Shown here piece after piece: positions 34,737 to 46,940 of a stretch of 64,000 bases of DNA; position 1 is the first letter of the stretch; every line of letters begins with the position of its first letter. The position numbers and the translations under genes are program-made. A model generated the notes under the pieces. That model had not been told where the DNA came from and did no database searches. It saw nothing but the letters and a program-made list of their open reading frames with translations. Source of the stretch: Episyrphus balteatus (lineage: Eukaryota > Arthropoda > Insecta > Diptera > Syrphidae); NCBI RefSeq assembly GCF_945859705.1, contig NC_079138.1, positions 8,386,874 to 8,450,873 on the forward strand, read 5' to 3'.

Positions 34737-34823
34737 CACGTGTACCCGATACACGTGAACACGTGTATCTAAAAAACATTTACACGTGTACTTTATTTAC
34801 ACGTGTATTAATATTTGCACGTG
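34737..34823. promoter_or_regulatory. Cluster of six CACGTG E-boxes
   Basis: CACGTG begins at 34737, 34752, 34760, 34783, 34800 and 34818, mostly as ACACGTGTA. Could bind bHLH factors, or be a degenerate minisatellite. No gene close by. Confidence 0.4.
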
Positions 34824-35010
34824 GAAATAGCGTTCGAACATGTAGATTTTGTGGCGATTTCTTAAAAAATGCATTATATTGAATAAAAAGGTTATTGTTC
34901 AGGTTTTTGCGTTTATTGGCTTGATTTACACATTGACATTGTTCGTAAAATTTAATTGGAAATTCTAATTCAACCCGCAGTTTGGTTATTTGTCATTTTC
35001 ACTCCTTTAA

Positions 35011-35689
35011 GGGGTAATAACACCTTGTAAACCATAAAATCGAGCGTCATTTTCACCAGCGTATAAAACAAAGAAGAAATATTATTTTCTTTTGGTGTTT
35101 GTTTAGTTTAATTAAGTATATTATTAGGTAACAGAATATGCTTATGTTAAATTTTTTAATGATGTGAAATTTTTTAAATGGCGGTGTAGTTCAGGATAAT
35201 AGTAAAATCCTGTGATCCCATCGGGCGACCAACTAACTCCTACAGTTTTTAACCGATTGGGCTGAAAATTTGAAATATTAATTTTTAAAGAAATGGCATT
35301 AGTTTGAAAAAATTATTTCATTCCAAAAACAAAATTCGTTGAAAAAAAGACCATAAAATCGTTAAATTTTAATATTTCAAAAAAATCCTACGTACTTCAC
35401 TAGAGAATAGTATTTTTAAGCTCCACACAAAATTTCAGCCCAATCGGTTAAAAACTGTAGGAGTTAGTTGGTCGCCCGATGGGATCACAGGATTTTACTA
35501 TCATCTCGAACTACACCGCCATTTAAAAAATTTCACATCATTAAAAAATTTAACATAAGCCTATTCTGTTATTTATTAATATACTTAATTAAACTAAACA
35601 AACACCAAAAGAAAATAATATTTCTTCTTTGTTTTATACGCTGATGAAAATGACGCTCGAATTTATGGTTTACAAGGTGTTATTACCCC
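35011..35689. mobile_element. TTAA-flanked foldback element, copy 2
   Basis: Same family and same TTAA borders (35007-35010, 35690-35693) as the intronic copy. Arms are long and near-identical, so transcripts would fold into a hairpin. Confidence 0.78.
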
Positions 35690-36077
35690 TTAATTAACTT
35701 TTTTGTTAATTATTACGCAACGATTAGTTTCACTCGAAAAAAATCAACTGGCTTTAAATATATTTTTGCTTATTTTATTTTCTTCCACAATCGTATTTTG
35801 GGTAGAACTTGCCTGGTGAGTTTCACTAAAAAAAAAACTTCCAAGAGCGATGTTTTCAGCATCGATGATTTTTTCGGAAACATCAGACCATCGATGTTTT
35901 TTTTTCTACGATATGTTTGCATTTAATAGCCGTATGTATGTCGTGTTTGATTGTTAACCCTCATGTAACATATTTTGTAAAAATTCGTAAAAAATATTCC
36001 ATTAAATATTTTTTTAGGTTTCGACGGCTCAATTGAAAGATAATGATGCCTTGTTACTGGATTATTAAAAAAATTTA

Positions 36078-36583
36078 CAGCCCTATTCTGCTGTTCCCGT
36101 GAATCTCAGATCCGATTCACACATTCGGTTCACTTTAACTCTACCTTGCCATCCTGCTATCCATCGGGTAAACTGCATTATCACCCCTCAATTTGACGTC
36201 CAGGTGAACGTCAAATTAAAAAAAAAAAATGGCGACGAAGTAAGTTGAAAGGAAAAAAAATTTTGTTGTTTGTGTTTATTTGCATAGAAAAAATAAAAGC
36301 AGCCGATTAAATGTTAAGAAATAATTAAAAATTTATGAAAAGTGGCATTTTGCTTAATTTCAACGATGGTGAATTTATTTTTACAAACAAAAGTGACAGA
36401 TCCGCAACATTTTTTATGCGGATCGCAAATGTATGGAGCAAGTTCATTCACGTGATTAGTGGAATACTGAACAAAATTACCGATATTACCGACGTGAGTT
36501 TGGATTCCCCCCGATGAATAGCAGAATGGTAATTGGTGAATATTTAGCGATTTTTCCCCCCGATGGATAGCAGAATAGGGCTG
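36078..36583 (+). mobile_element. CAGCCCTATTCTG family, copy E
   Basis: 506 bp, TTA target duplication (36075-36077, 36584-36586). Contains the 60-codon ORF (36335-36517). Confidence 0.83.
36335..36517 (+). CDS. 60-codon ORF of the CAGCCC family (representative copy)
   Basis: The ORF reads MKSGILLNFNDGEF, then FTNKSDRSATFF and RIANVWSKFI. It is almost the same in copies B, E and F (one or two replacements). Its pattern, I..NKxD then W about 13 residues on, loosely resembles Myb/SANT-like DNA-binding domains encoded by Harbinger transposons; this is a weak inference. It is probably the remains of such an accessory protein in a non-autonomous element. Copy D shows many replacements and copy A is broken, so no purifying selection is evident. 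Expression unknown. Confidence 0.4.
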   Translation: MKSGILLNFNDGEFIFTNKSDRSATFFMRIANVWSKFIHVISGILNKITDITDVSLDSPR

Positions 36584-36785
36584 TTAGTCAAATATCATAA
36601 ATTTAATTTTTTTTATCGAAAAAGGAACTGAATTTCACATTTTTTCTTTTTTTTTTTGCAAACAAATTTTTTTTATATATGGTCATAATTTTGAAAAAAA
36701 AGATATAAAAAAAGTTAATTCAGAAAGTGTTTTGCTTTATGGCTTAGAAGAAGTAGCACATATTATTGTTCTATAAAAAGTTATT

Positions 36786-37289
36786 CAGCCCTATTCTGCT
36801 ATCCATCGGGGGAAAAAATCGCTAAATATTCACCAATTACCATTCTGCTATTCATCGGGGGGAATCCAAACTCACGTCGGTAATATCGGTAATGTTGTTC
36901 AGTATTCCACTAATCACGTGAATGAACTTGCTCCATACATTTGCAATCCGCATAAAAAATGTTGCGGATCTGTCACTTTTGTTTGTAAAAATAAATTCAC
37001 CATCGTTGAAATTAAGCAAAATGCCACTTTTCATAAATTTTTAATTATTTCTTAACATTTAATCGGCTGCTTTTATTTTTTCTATGCAAATAAACACAAA
37101 CAAAAAAATTTTTTTTCCTTTCAATTTACTTCGTCGCCATTTTTTTTTTAATTTGACGTTCACCTGGACGTCAAATTGAGGGATGATAATGCAGTTTACC
37201 CGATGGATAGCAGGATGTCAAGGTAGAGTTAAAGTGAACCGAATGTGTGAATCGGATCTGAGATTCACGGGAACAGCAGAATAGGGCTG
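36786..37289 (-). mobile_element. CAGCCCTATTCTG family, copy F (inverted)
   Basis: 504 bp, ATT target duplication (36783-36785, 37290-37292). Opposite orientation to copy E, only 202 bp away, and nearly identical to it. ORF at 36852-37034. Confidence 0.83.
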
Positions 37290-37611
37290 ATTTTCTCAGT
37301 TGTCCGACTTTTTTTGGTGGTCATAGGCAGTGCATGTTACTAACATGTAACATGAGAGTAACACATTAGTTTTGCTATTTTTTGTTTTGCAAAATAACTT
37401 TTTGCTATTCATATTTCTTAGTTGTGATGTTTTTGATACGATAATACTGAAAAAGCATTTTTTAATATTGATTTTCATAGCTTGGGTTCGAAAGGGTTAA
37501 CTGTTAACTACTTTGGTGTTTTTACGAATGCATAACTTAATAAATAACAAAGTTGCTATACAAAAAAGTAGCGAGTAAAAATAGTACCTATGATTATATT
37601 ATATATTCTTT

Positions 37612-38255
37612 GGAAAGTATCAGAGGAATATCATCAAGTTTAGGAGCATTAAAATCCCCTAGCTTCCTTTTCTTCGTGAACAGATTTAGTTCCGTTTTAG
37701 TGGAGTTAACCACAAGACCATTTCGGGCTGCCCAAGAAGATATTTCTTTGAGTACGTGTTCCATAATGTCTCCGATGACGGTGGTAAGAAACTTACCTGT
37801 TATCAGAACTACTATGTCATCAGCGTAAGCTACTATTTTTATGCCTTGATTTTTGAGTTTAGTAAGAATTTTGTTAACAAGGATCCAAAGGAGAGGCGAA
37901 AGAACCCCTCCTTGTGGCGTATCCCTTGTAACTGTTTTCTCTACAGTACTATTTCCCATTTGTGAGTTAATGATTCTGCCATTTAACATAGTATGAATCC
38001 AATCTACAATGACAGAATCAACTCCAATATCGACTAGACAGCATTAAATTGATTCTGTGTTAACATTGTTAAACGCTCCTTCTATATCTAAAAATGCTGC
38101 TAGTGTATGTTCTTTGTTTTCAAGACTTTTATCAATGTGCGAAATTACCTCATTCAGTGCAGTTTCCACTGACCTGCCTTTTAGGTTAGCGTGTTTGTAA
38201 TTGCGTAAGTTGTAAGAGTTGAGAAGTTCCCTAATATGCAGATCAATGATTCGGG
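37612..38255 (-). pseudogene. I/LOA-like reverse transcriptase fragment (minus copy)
   Basis: From 38255 downward the frame reads RIIDLHIRELLNSYNLRNY, then GRSVETALNEV, AAFLDIEGAFNNV (motif A), TPQGGVLSPLLW (motif B) and IVAYADDIVVL (motif C with both catalytic Asp). One in-frame TAA (TESI-stop-CCLVDIG) interrupts it. Truncated at both ends. It lies back to back with a related plus-strand copy starting near 38835. Confidence 0.85.
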
Positions 38256-38412
38256 AGCGGGTCAAAATTCTGACTTCAAAATTCTGCTTTTTTTCAAGAA
38301 AATTCTGTTTTTCAAAATTCTGCTTTTTTTCTATTCTGTCTTTCAAAATTCTGATTTTCAGAAATCTGCCAGCATTTGTTTTTAACAAAAAAAAAAAAAT
38401 GCTAATTCTGCT
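38256..38412. repeat. Minisatellite of CAAAATTCTGCTTTTT units
   Basis: About eight variable copies of a 14-20-bp unit, right at the 5' break of the minus-strand reverse transcriptase. Confidence 0.7.
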
Positions 38413-38834
38413 TTTTTTCATAGCATATGCGTTTACTATGTATTAATTAATGTTAAAACTAAATTAACTCATTACTGTATTCTTAGGTTGATATTTTCTT
38501 AACTGCTTGCTGTTTAACCATCACAAATAATTTTTAAACTGCTTAGAGTACTGACTTTCTTATAAGTCACATCTATACGAGTATACCGTTGAAAACTAAT
38601 TATAGAAACGATGTTGTGTGATAAAGTATATTCCTGTTCTTATTTAATGTTTTGAATACCAATTTTTATTTGACTTATTAAATAATGTTCGATTATTATT
38701 TTTCGAAGATATTTATAATTAAAAACCTTTGATGAATATTTTTAAATTTATTGATTTAAGAAAGTAATCTCAAATAGGCAGAAAATTTTGCTAGAAAATG
38801 AAAAGGGTTTGGAAAATGTTAAAAAGAAAATGTT

Positions 38835-39502
38835 TTTCTGCGAAAACCTACGCATACTTATAGCCGATGCTGAACGGCAAAAGATCTGCCTCATAATTGG
38901 TTGCGATGCAAACGCCCATCACACGATCTGGTTAAGTACCGACATAAATGATAGAGGTGAGTCACTTTTTGATTTTATTTTGAGTACTAACCTGATAGTA
39001 AGTAATACTGGTAATGAACCAACATTCGTTACCAGAAACCGACAAGAAGTACTAGACATTACTCTTGTCTTCGATATGATTCATCAAAGAATCTTGAATT
39101 GGAAAGTATCTGAAGAACATTCGTTCTCTGATAATATTTCATCCAATTAAGTCTTAATGATGTAACTACTAAACATTTAGCATTCCGAAACTGGCAAAAA
39201 TAGAGGGAAACTCTGAAAAGCTTAATTAAACCCGAATTTCTAAGTCATCCCTCAAATACAATTGATCTCGACAACAAAGTCAATGATCTCACTTCTGCCC
39301 TTAACCTATCAATGAATAACTCCTGCCCACTTATACAAGTAAGAGGAAAGCAGAAGCCACACTGGTAGAACTCAGGGCTAGAACCGCACAGAAAAGATAT
39401 GTTTCAGACTGGGACCTATACAAATAATCTCTGAAAGCCTACAAATACAAAAAAAAAAAAACAGCTAAGAAAATCTAAAACATCTTCTTGGAGATATTTA
39501 CA
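38835..39502 (+). pseudogene. I/LOA-like element: endonuclease domain and linker
   Basis: Reads CLIIGCDANAHHTIW, STDINDRGESLFDF and EVLDITLV, the APE-type endonuclease of non-LTR elements. At EEHSFSD the frame breaks, so the catalytic His region is damaged; the text resumes in another frame (FLSHPSNTIDLDNKVNDLTS, QKPHW). The element is interrupted at 39503 by another retroelement and resumes at 39983. Confidence 0.82.
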
Positions 39503-39510
39503 CTTCAGAA

Positions 39511-39974
39511 ATTTCCGATGTAGTGAGCTTAGAGCAAGCTGCAATCTACAATCAGAGGCTCATCATAAGTGCATGTGTTAGTGGTTAGTAAATAACACAT
39601 GCACAAAAATATGTACTACGATACAAAACTAACAATTAACATATATTACATTATAAAATTAGTACAGACATTGAAAAACAATTACGATAGTTGTGCACTG
39701 GTCCGGAAACTTGTTTTCAATCCCACCTTACTTATATTAAAGTCGATATAAGATGTGTTTAAGTTAAAAAGTTTACACATACGATTAAGAGGTTCATGTA
39801 TGCCATAGTTTGTTCTATGAAAGTCAACGTGTAAAAGTTCAAATCTTCGAAGGTGGTGAGACCCTCCGCGATAATTAATCCCGATACAGGCTAACAAGGT
39901 TGGAGCATCAATGTGTCCATTAAGAAGTTGATGGAGAAATATTAGGTCATTATTCTGTGACAAAATAGAAGACT
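39511..39974 (-). pseudogene. 5'-truncated non-LTR retroelement tail, copy 2
   Basis: Minus strand reads ILSQNNDLIFLHQLLNGHID, then LRRFELLHVDFHRTNYGIHE and MCKLFNLN to a stop near 39682, plus a 3' UTR shared with 17868-18233. An 8-bp duplication CTTCAGAA (39503-39510, 39975-39982) marks insertion into the I/LOA-like element. Confidence 0.78.
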
Positions 39975-39982
39975 CTTCAGAA

Positions 39983-40440
39983 GCCTCTAAATTAAGGAAA
40001 ATTATCTCAACAAATCCTTTAATGCCCAGTGCCTTGAAAACAAATAACAGGGCCTGGACAAATTCCTGTGAAGAATCACCCAATCTGCTACCAGATACTC
40101 ATTTTCCAAGTAGATCAAACATTATAAACAGAGTCGACCCATCAGGGCCAGACACAAATTTAAAAAAACAATCTCGGACTGATTACAAGACAGAAGCTAA
40201 AGTGGGCCATCAACACCTTCAAACCATACAAATCCGCTAGACCAGATGGTATAATACCAGCCGAACTTTAAATGGCATCAAATATTCTAATTCCCGTCCA
40301 AGAGATAATTCTGAATGGATGTGTAGACTTGAAACACATCCCTGTCGTATGGAGAGAAGTTAAAGTTGCATTCATACCCAAAGCAGGCAAATTCTCTCAT
40401 GTCAATCCGAAAGACCTCCGACCTATCAGTTTATCATCAC
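39983..40440 (+). pseudogene. I/LOA-like element: N-terminal reverse transcriptase
   Basis: Reads KWAINTFKPYKSARPDGIIP, AEL-stop-MASN, then VWREVKVAFIPKAGK and NPKDLRPISLSS, the finger region of the polymerase. One stop (40269). An AT-rich insertion of about 190 bp follows. Confidence 0.82.
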
Positions 40441-40627
40441 ACTATGTACATTAAATATACTTATAAATACTTAAATCTATTTTATAAATTTAATTGTAAT
40501 GGATGCAAAACATATTCTTAAAATTGTGTGATTTTACATTAAAATTAATTGATTGAATTAAGAAAAAATTTTAATTGAAGATATTTATCAAAATATTGAG
40601 AGGACTATTGGCCCCATAGTTAGATCT

Positions 40628-41135
40628 ACTAAAAGTATTAGAAAGAGGTAATTGCCTTATTTAGCTAGAACGACTAACACTAAAACTCAATCAAATGATT
40701 GATATCCACTTGCGCAATGTCATAGATCCAAATCTTATATATACAGCACAGCACGCTTATTGTAGAGGGAAAGCGGTTGAAACAGCAGTACATAATGTAG
40801 TGCGCACTATTGAATATTCACTCCATCACAAAGAGTTCAACTTAGTTGCATTTCTTGATATGGAAGGCGCTTTCAACAAAGTCAGCAACATAGCAATCAC
40901 AAATGCACTGAAGAACCTAAAAGTAGATAGTTCACTGAGCGAGCTAATAGACCTTATGCTGAAAAGCAGAATCATAAACTCAACTCTAGGAGACTTCTCA
41001 GCAACAAGATCTGTTAGTAGAGGTACACCAAAAGGAGGGGTACTTTCCCCACTCCTGTGGAACTTAGTAGTCAATCTAGAAATAGATGGATTCAAAGTGA
41101 TGCATACGCTGATATTGTTCTTAGAAAATTTTAAA
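40628..41135 (+). pseudogene. I/LOA-like element: palm domain with a damaged YADD box
   Basis: Resumes LLKVLER, LTLKLNQMIDIHLRN, RGKAVETAVHNVV, VAFLDMEGAFNKV (motif A) and TPKGGVLSPLLWNLV (motif B). Where YADDIVL is expected the DNA reads Y-A-D-I-V-L in a shifted frame: one Asp codon is missing. Catalytically dead copy. Confidence 0.85.
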
Positions 41136-41548
41136 ACTGCTATTTACAATTTACTTGTACGCAAAGCATTTTTTTTACTTGTTTATATTATTGGAACCAC
41201 CTTACCGATTTTAATTACATTAAATGGAAACGAATAACTCGAATAACTCATTATACTGTTGTCTAGGTTCACATCCACGCAAAATGAAAAACCCGAATTA
41301 TAGTTTAAAAATACTCAAAAAACCACTTCTATCATATTTATACAATTTAAAATATATTGGCATCACAAATTTTCAAGAGTTTATTCTGTTAAGAGAGCCA
41401 TTACTCACTTAAATGACTCTGATTCTTCTTAGTAAATGCGGGGCGAAGGATTCAGATGATCTGTATTTTTCAATAGTAATGTCAATTTAAATCTATTCTG
41501 TGACATTCCATGAGCTTTCTGCTTAGATCTTCGTATGCAGAGGCGGCG

Positions 41549-42898
41549 CACTGTTGTCCAAAATGACTTATCTCGTTGCAAAAATCATAACTTTTGAACG
41601 GATTGAGGTAGCGGTACAGTTTTTTTTTTTTAATTTGAAGGAAATTTCCAGGGCTGTTACACCAATGAATTTCAAGAAAGTTGCTTTACAGGGTGTTTAG
41701 GAATCATCGGCCGAAAACCGATTTTCTTAAAAAAAAAATATTTAAATTAAAATTGGTATGCCATTTTGTAGAAATCACTAATTCACATCTAAAAAAAGTT
41801 GAGATTACACTTTTCCATGATATTACGATTATAGAGAATGCCAAAAAAGTTGGTCCCGGAAGTCCATCTGTCTGTCTGTCTGTATAAGGATCTACAGCCT
41901 AAACGGATGGACCGATTGACTTCAAATTTGGTATGTAGCATTTTTTGGAGACCCTCCAGAGGGGTTTTTGGAATTAATTTTTTTGGGCCAAAAATAACGG
42001 TACTTGTCATACACCAATTTCAGTAAAGTTGTAATTGCTCAAAAACGGCTCCGACGATTTTATTTAAAAAATTCAAATGTAAGTTTTAAAACAAGGTCTA
42101 TCTTCTAATGAAAAAAATTTTTTTGGAAAATCATTAATAACGGTACCTGCCATAGAACGGTTTTTTTTTAAATCCGATATTCTCCGAAACGGCTTATTCG
42201 ATTTCAACGAAACTTTTTTTGAAGAAGCACTTATATAACTCAAATATAAGCCAAAAATAAAATTTCAAAAAAAATAATTTTTGGATTTAAAAAAAAAATT
42301 TGAAAATTTGTTTTGAAAAATAAAATTTTCGAAAACGGAACATTGTATTTTTTTGAAATTTTGTTTTTAGATGTGGATTAGTGATTTCTACAAAATGGCA
42401 TACCAATTTTAATTTAAACATTTTTTTTAAAGAAAATCTGTTCCTTCTGCCTTCATTTTTTTTTTCAAAGTACAAAATCTCGGCAGTGCGCAAGCATGCG
42501 CAGCTAAATATTTTTATTTTGGATCAACAATTGGTTGTTTCACATATCCTATTCGGCTTAATGCATGGAACCGAATGGATTTTTTACGGTACCTGCCATA
42601 AAACCGTTTTTTTTTTTTCAAATCCGATATTCTCCGAAACGGTTTATTCGATTTCAACGAAACTTTTTTTGAAGAAGCACTTATATAACTCAAATATAAG
42701 CCAAAAATAAAATTAAAAAAAAATATATTTTGGATTTTTAAAAAAATTTTGAATTTTTTTTTTGAAAAATAAAATTTTCGAAAACGGGACATTGTATTTT
42801 TTTGAAATTTTGTTTTTAAATGTGGATTAGTGATTTCTGTTCAATCTGTTCAAAAGTTATGATTTTTGCAACGAGATAAGTCATTTTGGACAACCGTG
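41549..42898. mobile_element. Non-autonomous Transib element with 23-bp spacer ends
   Basis: Ends CACTGTTGTCCAAAATGAC and its mirror (CACGGTTGTCC...) form inverted repeats of about 50 bp. The 5-bp duplication CGGCG lies at 41544-41548 and 42899-42903. Both ends have a heptamer, exactly 23 bp, then CAAAAATCA (41579-41587; 42860-42868). The uninterrupted target survives at 47282. Inside are two direct repeats. No transposase. Confidence 0.8.
42140..42835. repeat. Direct repeat, ~443-bp spacing, inside the Transib element
   Basis: GGTACCTGCCATA, AATCCGATATTCTCCGAAAC, and AGAAGCACTTATATAACTC blocks occur at about 42140-42395 and 42585-42835. Confidence 0.8.
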
Positions 42899-42903
42899 CG
42901 GCG

Positions 42904-45050
42904 CTAGACCAAAATGAGACGTGTGCGAGAGTAAATTTGCGGGGCCCCTAGGAAAATGATTTTGGATTATCATTTTATAAAAGGATCAAATATTCCGTCC
43001 AAGTTCAAGTTCAAAATTGTTATAGCAAACTTATAGGTGTTTTATTTCAATGTAGATGAAAAACAAAATGCACGACTCGATCTCACGAACTTTCAAATTG
43101 CTTTAATTTTTTTTTTATAAATAAGATTTGTTAAATGTACGTAGATATCGTTCTTCAACGAATTTTTTTTATCTATACAAAGTATTTTTAAAATCATTAA
43201 AATACAAGAAAAAGCTTTGACAAAAGGTGCTATGCAAATGTTATTAATATAGGATTTAATGACATCTTCTTTCAAAGTTAAGAGGTCTACCGGATCGAAG
43301 CTTGGCATTTTACCCTCAAGCCTGTGGGAACCTTTGATGTGAAAAACGCTCCTAACAGGCTGCATGACCTAAGTTCCAATTTCTGGATTGAAAGACCTTT
43401 GGTTTTCAAAAGTAGACATTACTAGCTTTAATTTGAGATTAAATTTGCCTTTTAACTCCATAAGTTCAAAGGGACGCAGCGTACTATATGAGACTTTTTC
43501 CTGAATTATTCGTAGGTTTGCGCATATACATACTTTGGGTCGTAAGAATCTATCATTTTTATTAAAATGCTAATGACTTTTATTTTTTATTTTATTGTGA
43601 AATAATTCCTTAACTCGTCGACCAACAAATTAAAAAAACAAGACTTTATGAAACTTCCATCGCTTCTAACCTTAAAACCAGCTCTGTTATGAAACTGACA
43701 ACCTTTGACCCGGAAAACGTATGAATTTGAGAAGAAGATGGCATTACATTTAATTTAACACCAATATCGTCTTTAAGTTCTACCTATGAGATACACCATG
43801 CACTTTATTAAGCCAACGCCCAACAGTGCCTAATGCAGACGGGAAGACCTGTGGTTTTCGTAACTACTAATAGCCCTCTTTCACTTCAAATTTGAAATTT
43901 TCTTTAGCTCGATGAGTTAAGCGTTTCTGCAGTGGCCTAACAAAATCTTGAGTGAATTTTGAGCAATTTGATTTAAGGCGCATTTTTAGAAAAAATATCA
44001 AAACCGTTAGAAATCGTTATAAACATTTTTCGGAAAAAAACTATTTTAAGTGAAATTGTTATGAAATTTTGCAGAAATTATTTATCTACATTCCAAATTT
44101 CAGAAAAAAATTACCTAATTAAAAATTATCTAAAATTTGACTATTAAAAAAAAAATCAAACTTTCTTCATCAAAATATTGAAACTATTAAAAACTAGCAC
44201 TTGATTCCTTTTTGCATAAAATCGTAAGTAATTTTTGAGTAAATTCTAGGTACTTTTCTAAAATTGGTATAATATAATATACATTAGGGTGGTCCTTATT
44301 TTACTCTTTTGCGAAAATTGAGTGCGACGCCCCCTAGATTGGTTCCAAATCAGGAAAAAAACATACCCTATTTTTTTCAAATTTTTATCTCTGACCCTTG
44401 CTGGCCCTATTTTGATAAGAAGTTACTATAGCAGGAGCGATATTCTGTGTCCAGTGTAGGGTAAATTGCAAATATTTGATATAAACTTCTTAATGAAATA
44501 GGGTCAGGAAGGGCATTAGGGCATTTTTTTTCCTGATTTGGATACATTCTAGGGGGCGTCCCCAATTTTTTTTTCCTAAGGACCACCCTAATATACATGG
44601 TATTAGATATTTATTTTATAATGAAAAAAGTCTTGTTTTCGCCAGTTTGTTCTCGGTTTCTTTTTTAGAATATAAAAATATCAATTGAATCACCAATTGG
44701 AAAAAGGTAATAAATCCATCTCATCTTATTGTTGGCAAACCGCAAATAACTGCATAACTTCTTTATTTGACGGTTCTAAAAATGTGGTTAGGCTAGTCTC
44801 ACGTTAGTCATAAAATTTGAAAATTGTCACTTTACAAACAACCTGTAATATCGCTGAGTGTCATTGCTATATTGACATACAACATTAAAATTTATCAGTA
44901 GGAAGAAGGTAATAAAGCCGGGATTTGTTTCTTTCTTTAAACTATTGTTTTTAAAATCACTTGTTTATGATTTCTATTAAAAAAAGAGACCGGAAAAAAA
45001 CAAGGGCGGCAAGGGACTTTCCCTGCTAGATGCAGGAAGATATATATAGT
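42904..45050. repeat. Long direct duplication, copy 1
   Basis: Matches 47293-50225 block by block (AGACCAAAATGAG, GATGAAAAACAAAATGCACG, GAAGCTTGGCATTT, CAGTTTGTTCTCGG, AGATGCAGGAAGATATA). This copy has a 306-bp MITE; the other has a reverse transcriptase insertion. Confidence 0.82.
44285..44590. mobile_element. hAT-like MITE, TAGGGTGGTCC ends
   Basis: Inverted ends TAGGGTGGTCCTTA with an exact 8-bp duplication ATATACAT (44277-44284, 44591-44598). Confidence 0.85.
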
Positions 45051-46940
45051 CCATTGGAATGTTACAAAAATTTGACCGAACCTTGCATTTTGGGTAGGAC
45101 AAGATTTTTTTGTTTTGATCTGTAGGGGAGGTTAATGTGAGTATACAATCCAGTTTTCGGGGTTGAAAGCCCCCCATTTGGCCGCCATCTTTAAAAAAGG
45201 GGTGTTAACTGTTTTTTATCGATATGCAACATGCGAACCGTAAGTACCTTGGAAAAAGGTAACAATTTATTTTCGTACTTTTATATGTTTATTTTATTTT
45301 TTTTTTACTTCAATACAGACTGATTCAAAAAGATATGTAGGTTGGGTTGAAACAAGAAAAAAATCAAAGTACGGGGGTCCATTCCGTACCGTTTAGTCAG
45401 GAGAGCAATTTTCTAAAAAAAATGTCTTACTTTTGAAAAAAAAATTACTAAAAATCAACGATTACACCCATTTTAACGTGCTATTTTTTTTGTAAAGCCG
45501 AAACCTTTTCTTTTATATTAATTTTAATTAAACCTGTTTTATGGAATAGCTTTTGAAAAAAATAATTTTCAAAATACGAAAAAAATATTTTGAACTAATT
45601 TTTTTCAAAATTTTATATAATTAAGCACTAATTAAGTTTTCAAAATTCAATGCTGTAATGTGTTTTCAAACAAAAACAGAAAACCGTATGCAAAAGAGTC
45701 TTGTCGTTTTCGAGAAATTAAAAAGAAAACAAAACTACTTTTTTTCTAATAACCCCATTATTGTTTGTTTTTACTTAAAAAAAGTATTTCGTGGTTCTAC
45801 ATACCACCAATGATTTTTTTACGATGTTCGCATTTGCTAGTAATAATAACATATTTCTCCATTGAACAAAAATGGAAGGTGTCAAATTAGCCTTTGGACT
45901 TGACCAATTCAGCTTTAATAAACAGTGATAAGCTTTGGAGAATGGGCCACTTCTCATTCTCAACACTTCAATTCAAGTGATATTTTTGAAAATCTTTATT
46001 TTTTTTCATAGAATAAAGAGGTCGAACGACAACTTGAATTTTGGTCTCATATACTTTTTTTTCTCAATTTTTTCATTTTCATTCTCCGGGGAATGTGATA
46101 AAAAACAAAAGCGTTCCTAATACTGAGTGGAAATTTGATTTTTCGTTATTTGTTGACATTCCGTTTGTGACTTGGTTTTACATATAGGTATCGTAGTGGC
46201 TTTTTAATACCCTAGTTTGATTTTTTTTTTTAAATATTTTTTAAAATAAGTTTTTAAATTTTAATCATTAGGACTTGATAACTATCTTTAATGAATAGTT
46301 ATTTAAATTTGCTTCTTGCAACCGATTTTGCCGCCCCTAAAATTTATTTGTTTATTGTTCATTTTAAGAGACGTGACCTTTCAAAGCAAAAGTTACTTTA
46401 TAAAGTAAAAAATGGTACAAATTAAAAGTTATTTGTATAGAAGACTAGCGTATTTCAACTTAAACCAAAATATTAAAGGACTTTCTTGCGTTGGTTGAAA
46501 GAGCGTTGTGTTGCCACTTTCAAAAAATTTTTGCAAAATAAAGTAGATTACAAAATTTTAGCAGTAGATTTTGGAGCGAACACAGAGTCAACTTTTTTCA
46601 TTAATAACACCTGACACTTACCTGAGAAGTTTTCTTACTATGTCTGGGGTGCTAGCCGCCCATGGATTCTTGCTGTAAAGGCCTTAAGTAAATTAAATCG
46701 CAATTTTGTAATGAAAATTGAACAACAAATAATAAATGTAAATTTTTTTCGAATCAAAAAAACTGAGTAAAACAAATAGAAAATCTACTGACATACAAAA
46801 AACTCCATATTCACCTTTAGGGTTTTTTCATTTTTTTTTTTTCAAGTGACTTGTGAACCCTTTAAAACTTCTTCGATCGATCGGAAGAACGATACGTATA
46901 CGTTACTTTTGATACTAGTACCCGCATCAATAATATCGTT

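Noticed and set aside
40826..41095. Minus-strand open frame
   Set aside because: Lies opposite the reverse transcriptase palm domain; no family signal.
42381..42792. Overlapping open frames on both strands
   Set aside because: Caused by the low-complexity direct repeat within the non-autonomous Transib element.
43093..43365. hAT transposase remnant on the minus strand of the duplicated block
   Set aside because: The frames in both copies show no hAT dimerisation or catalytic motif that I can recognise.
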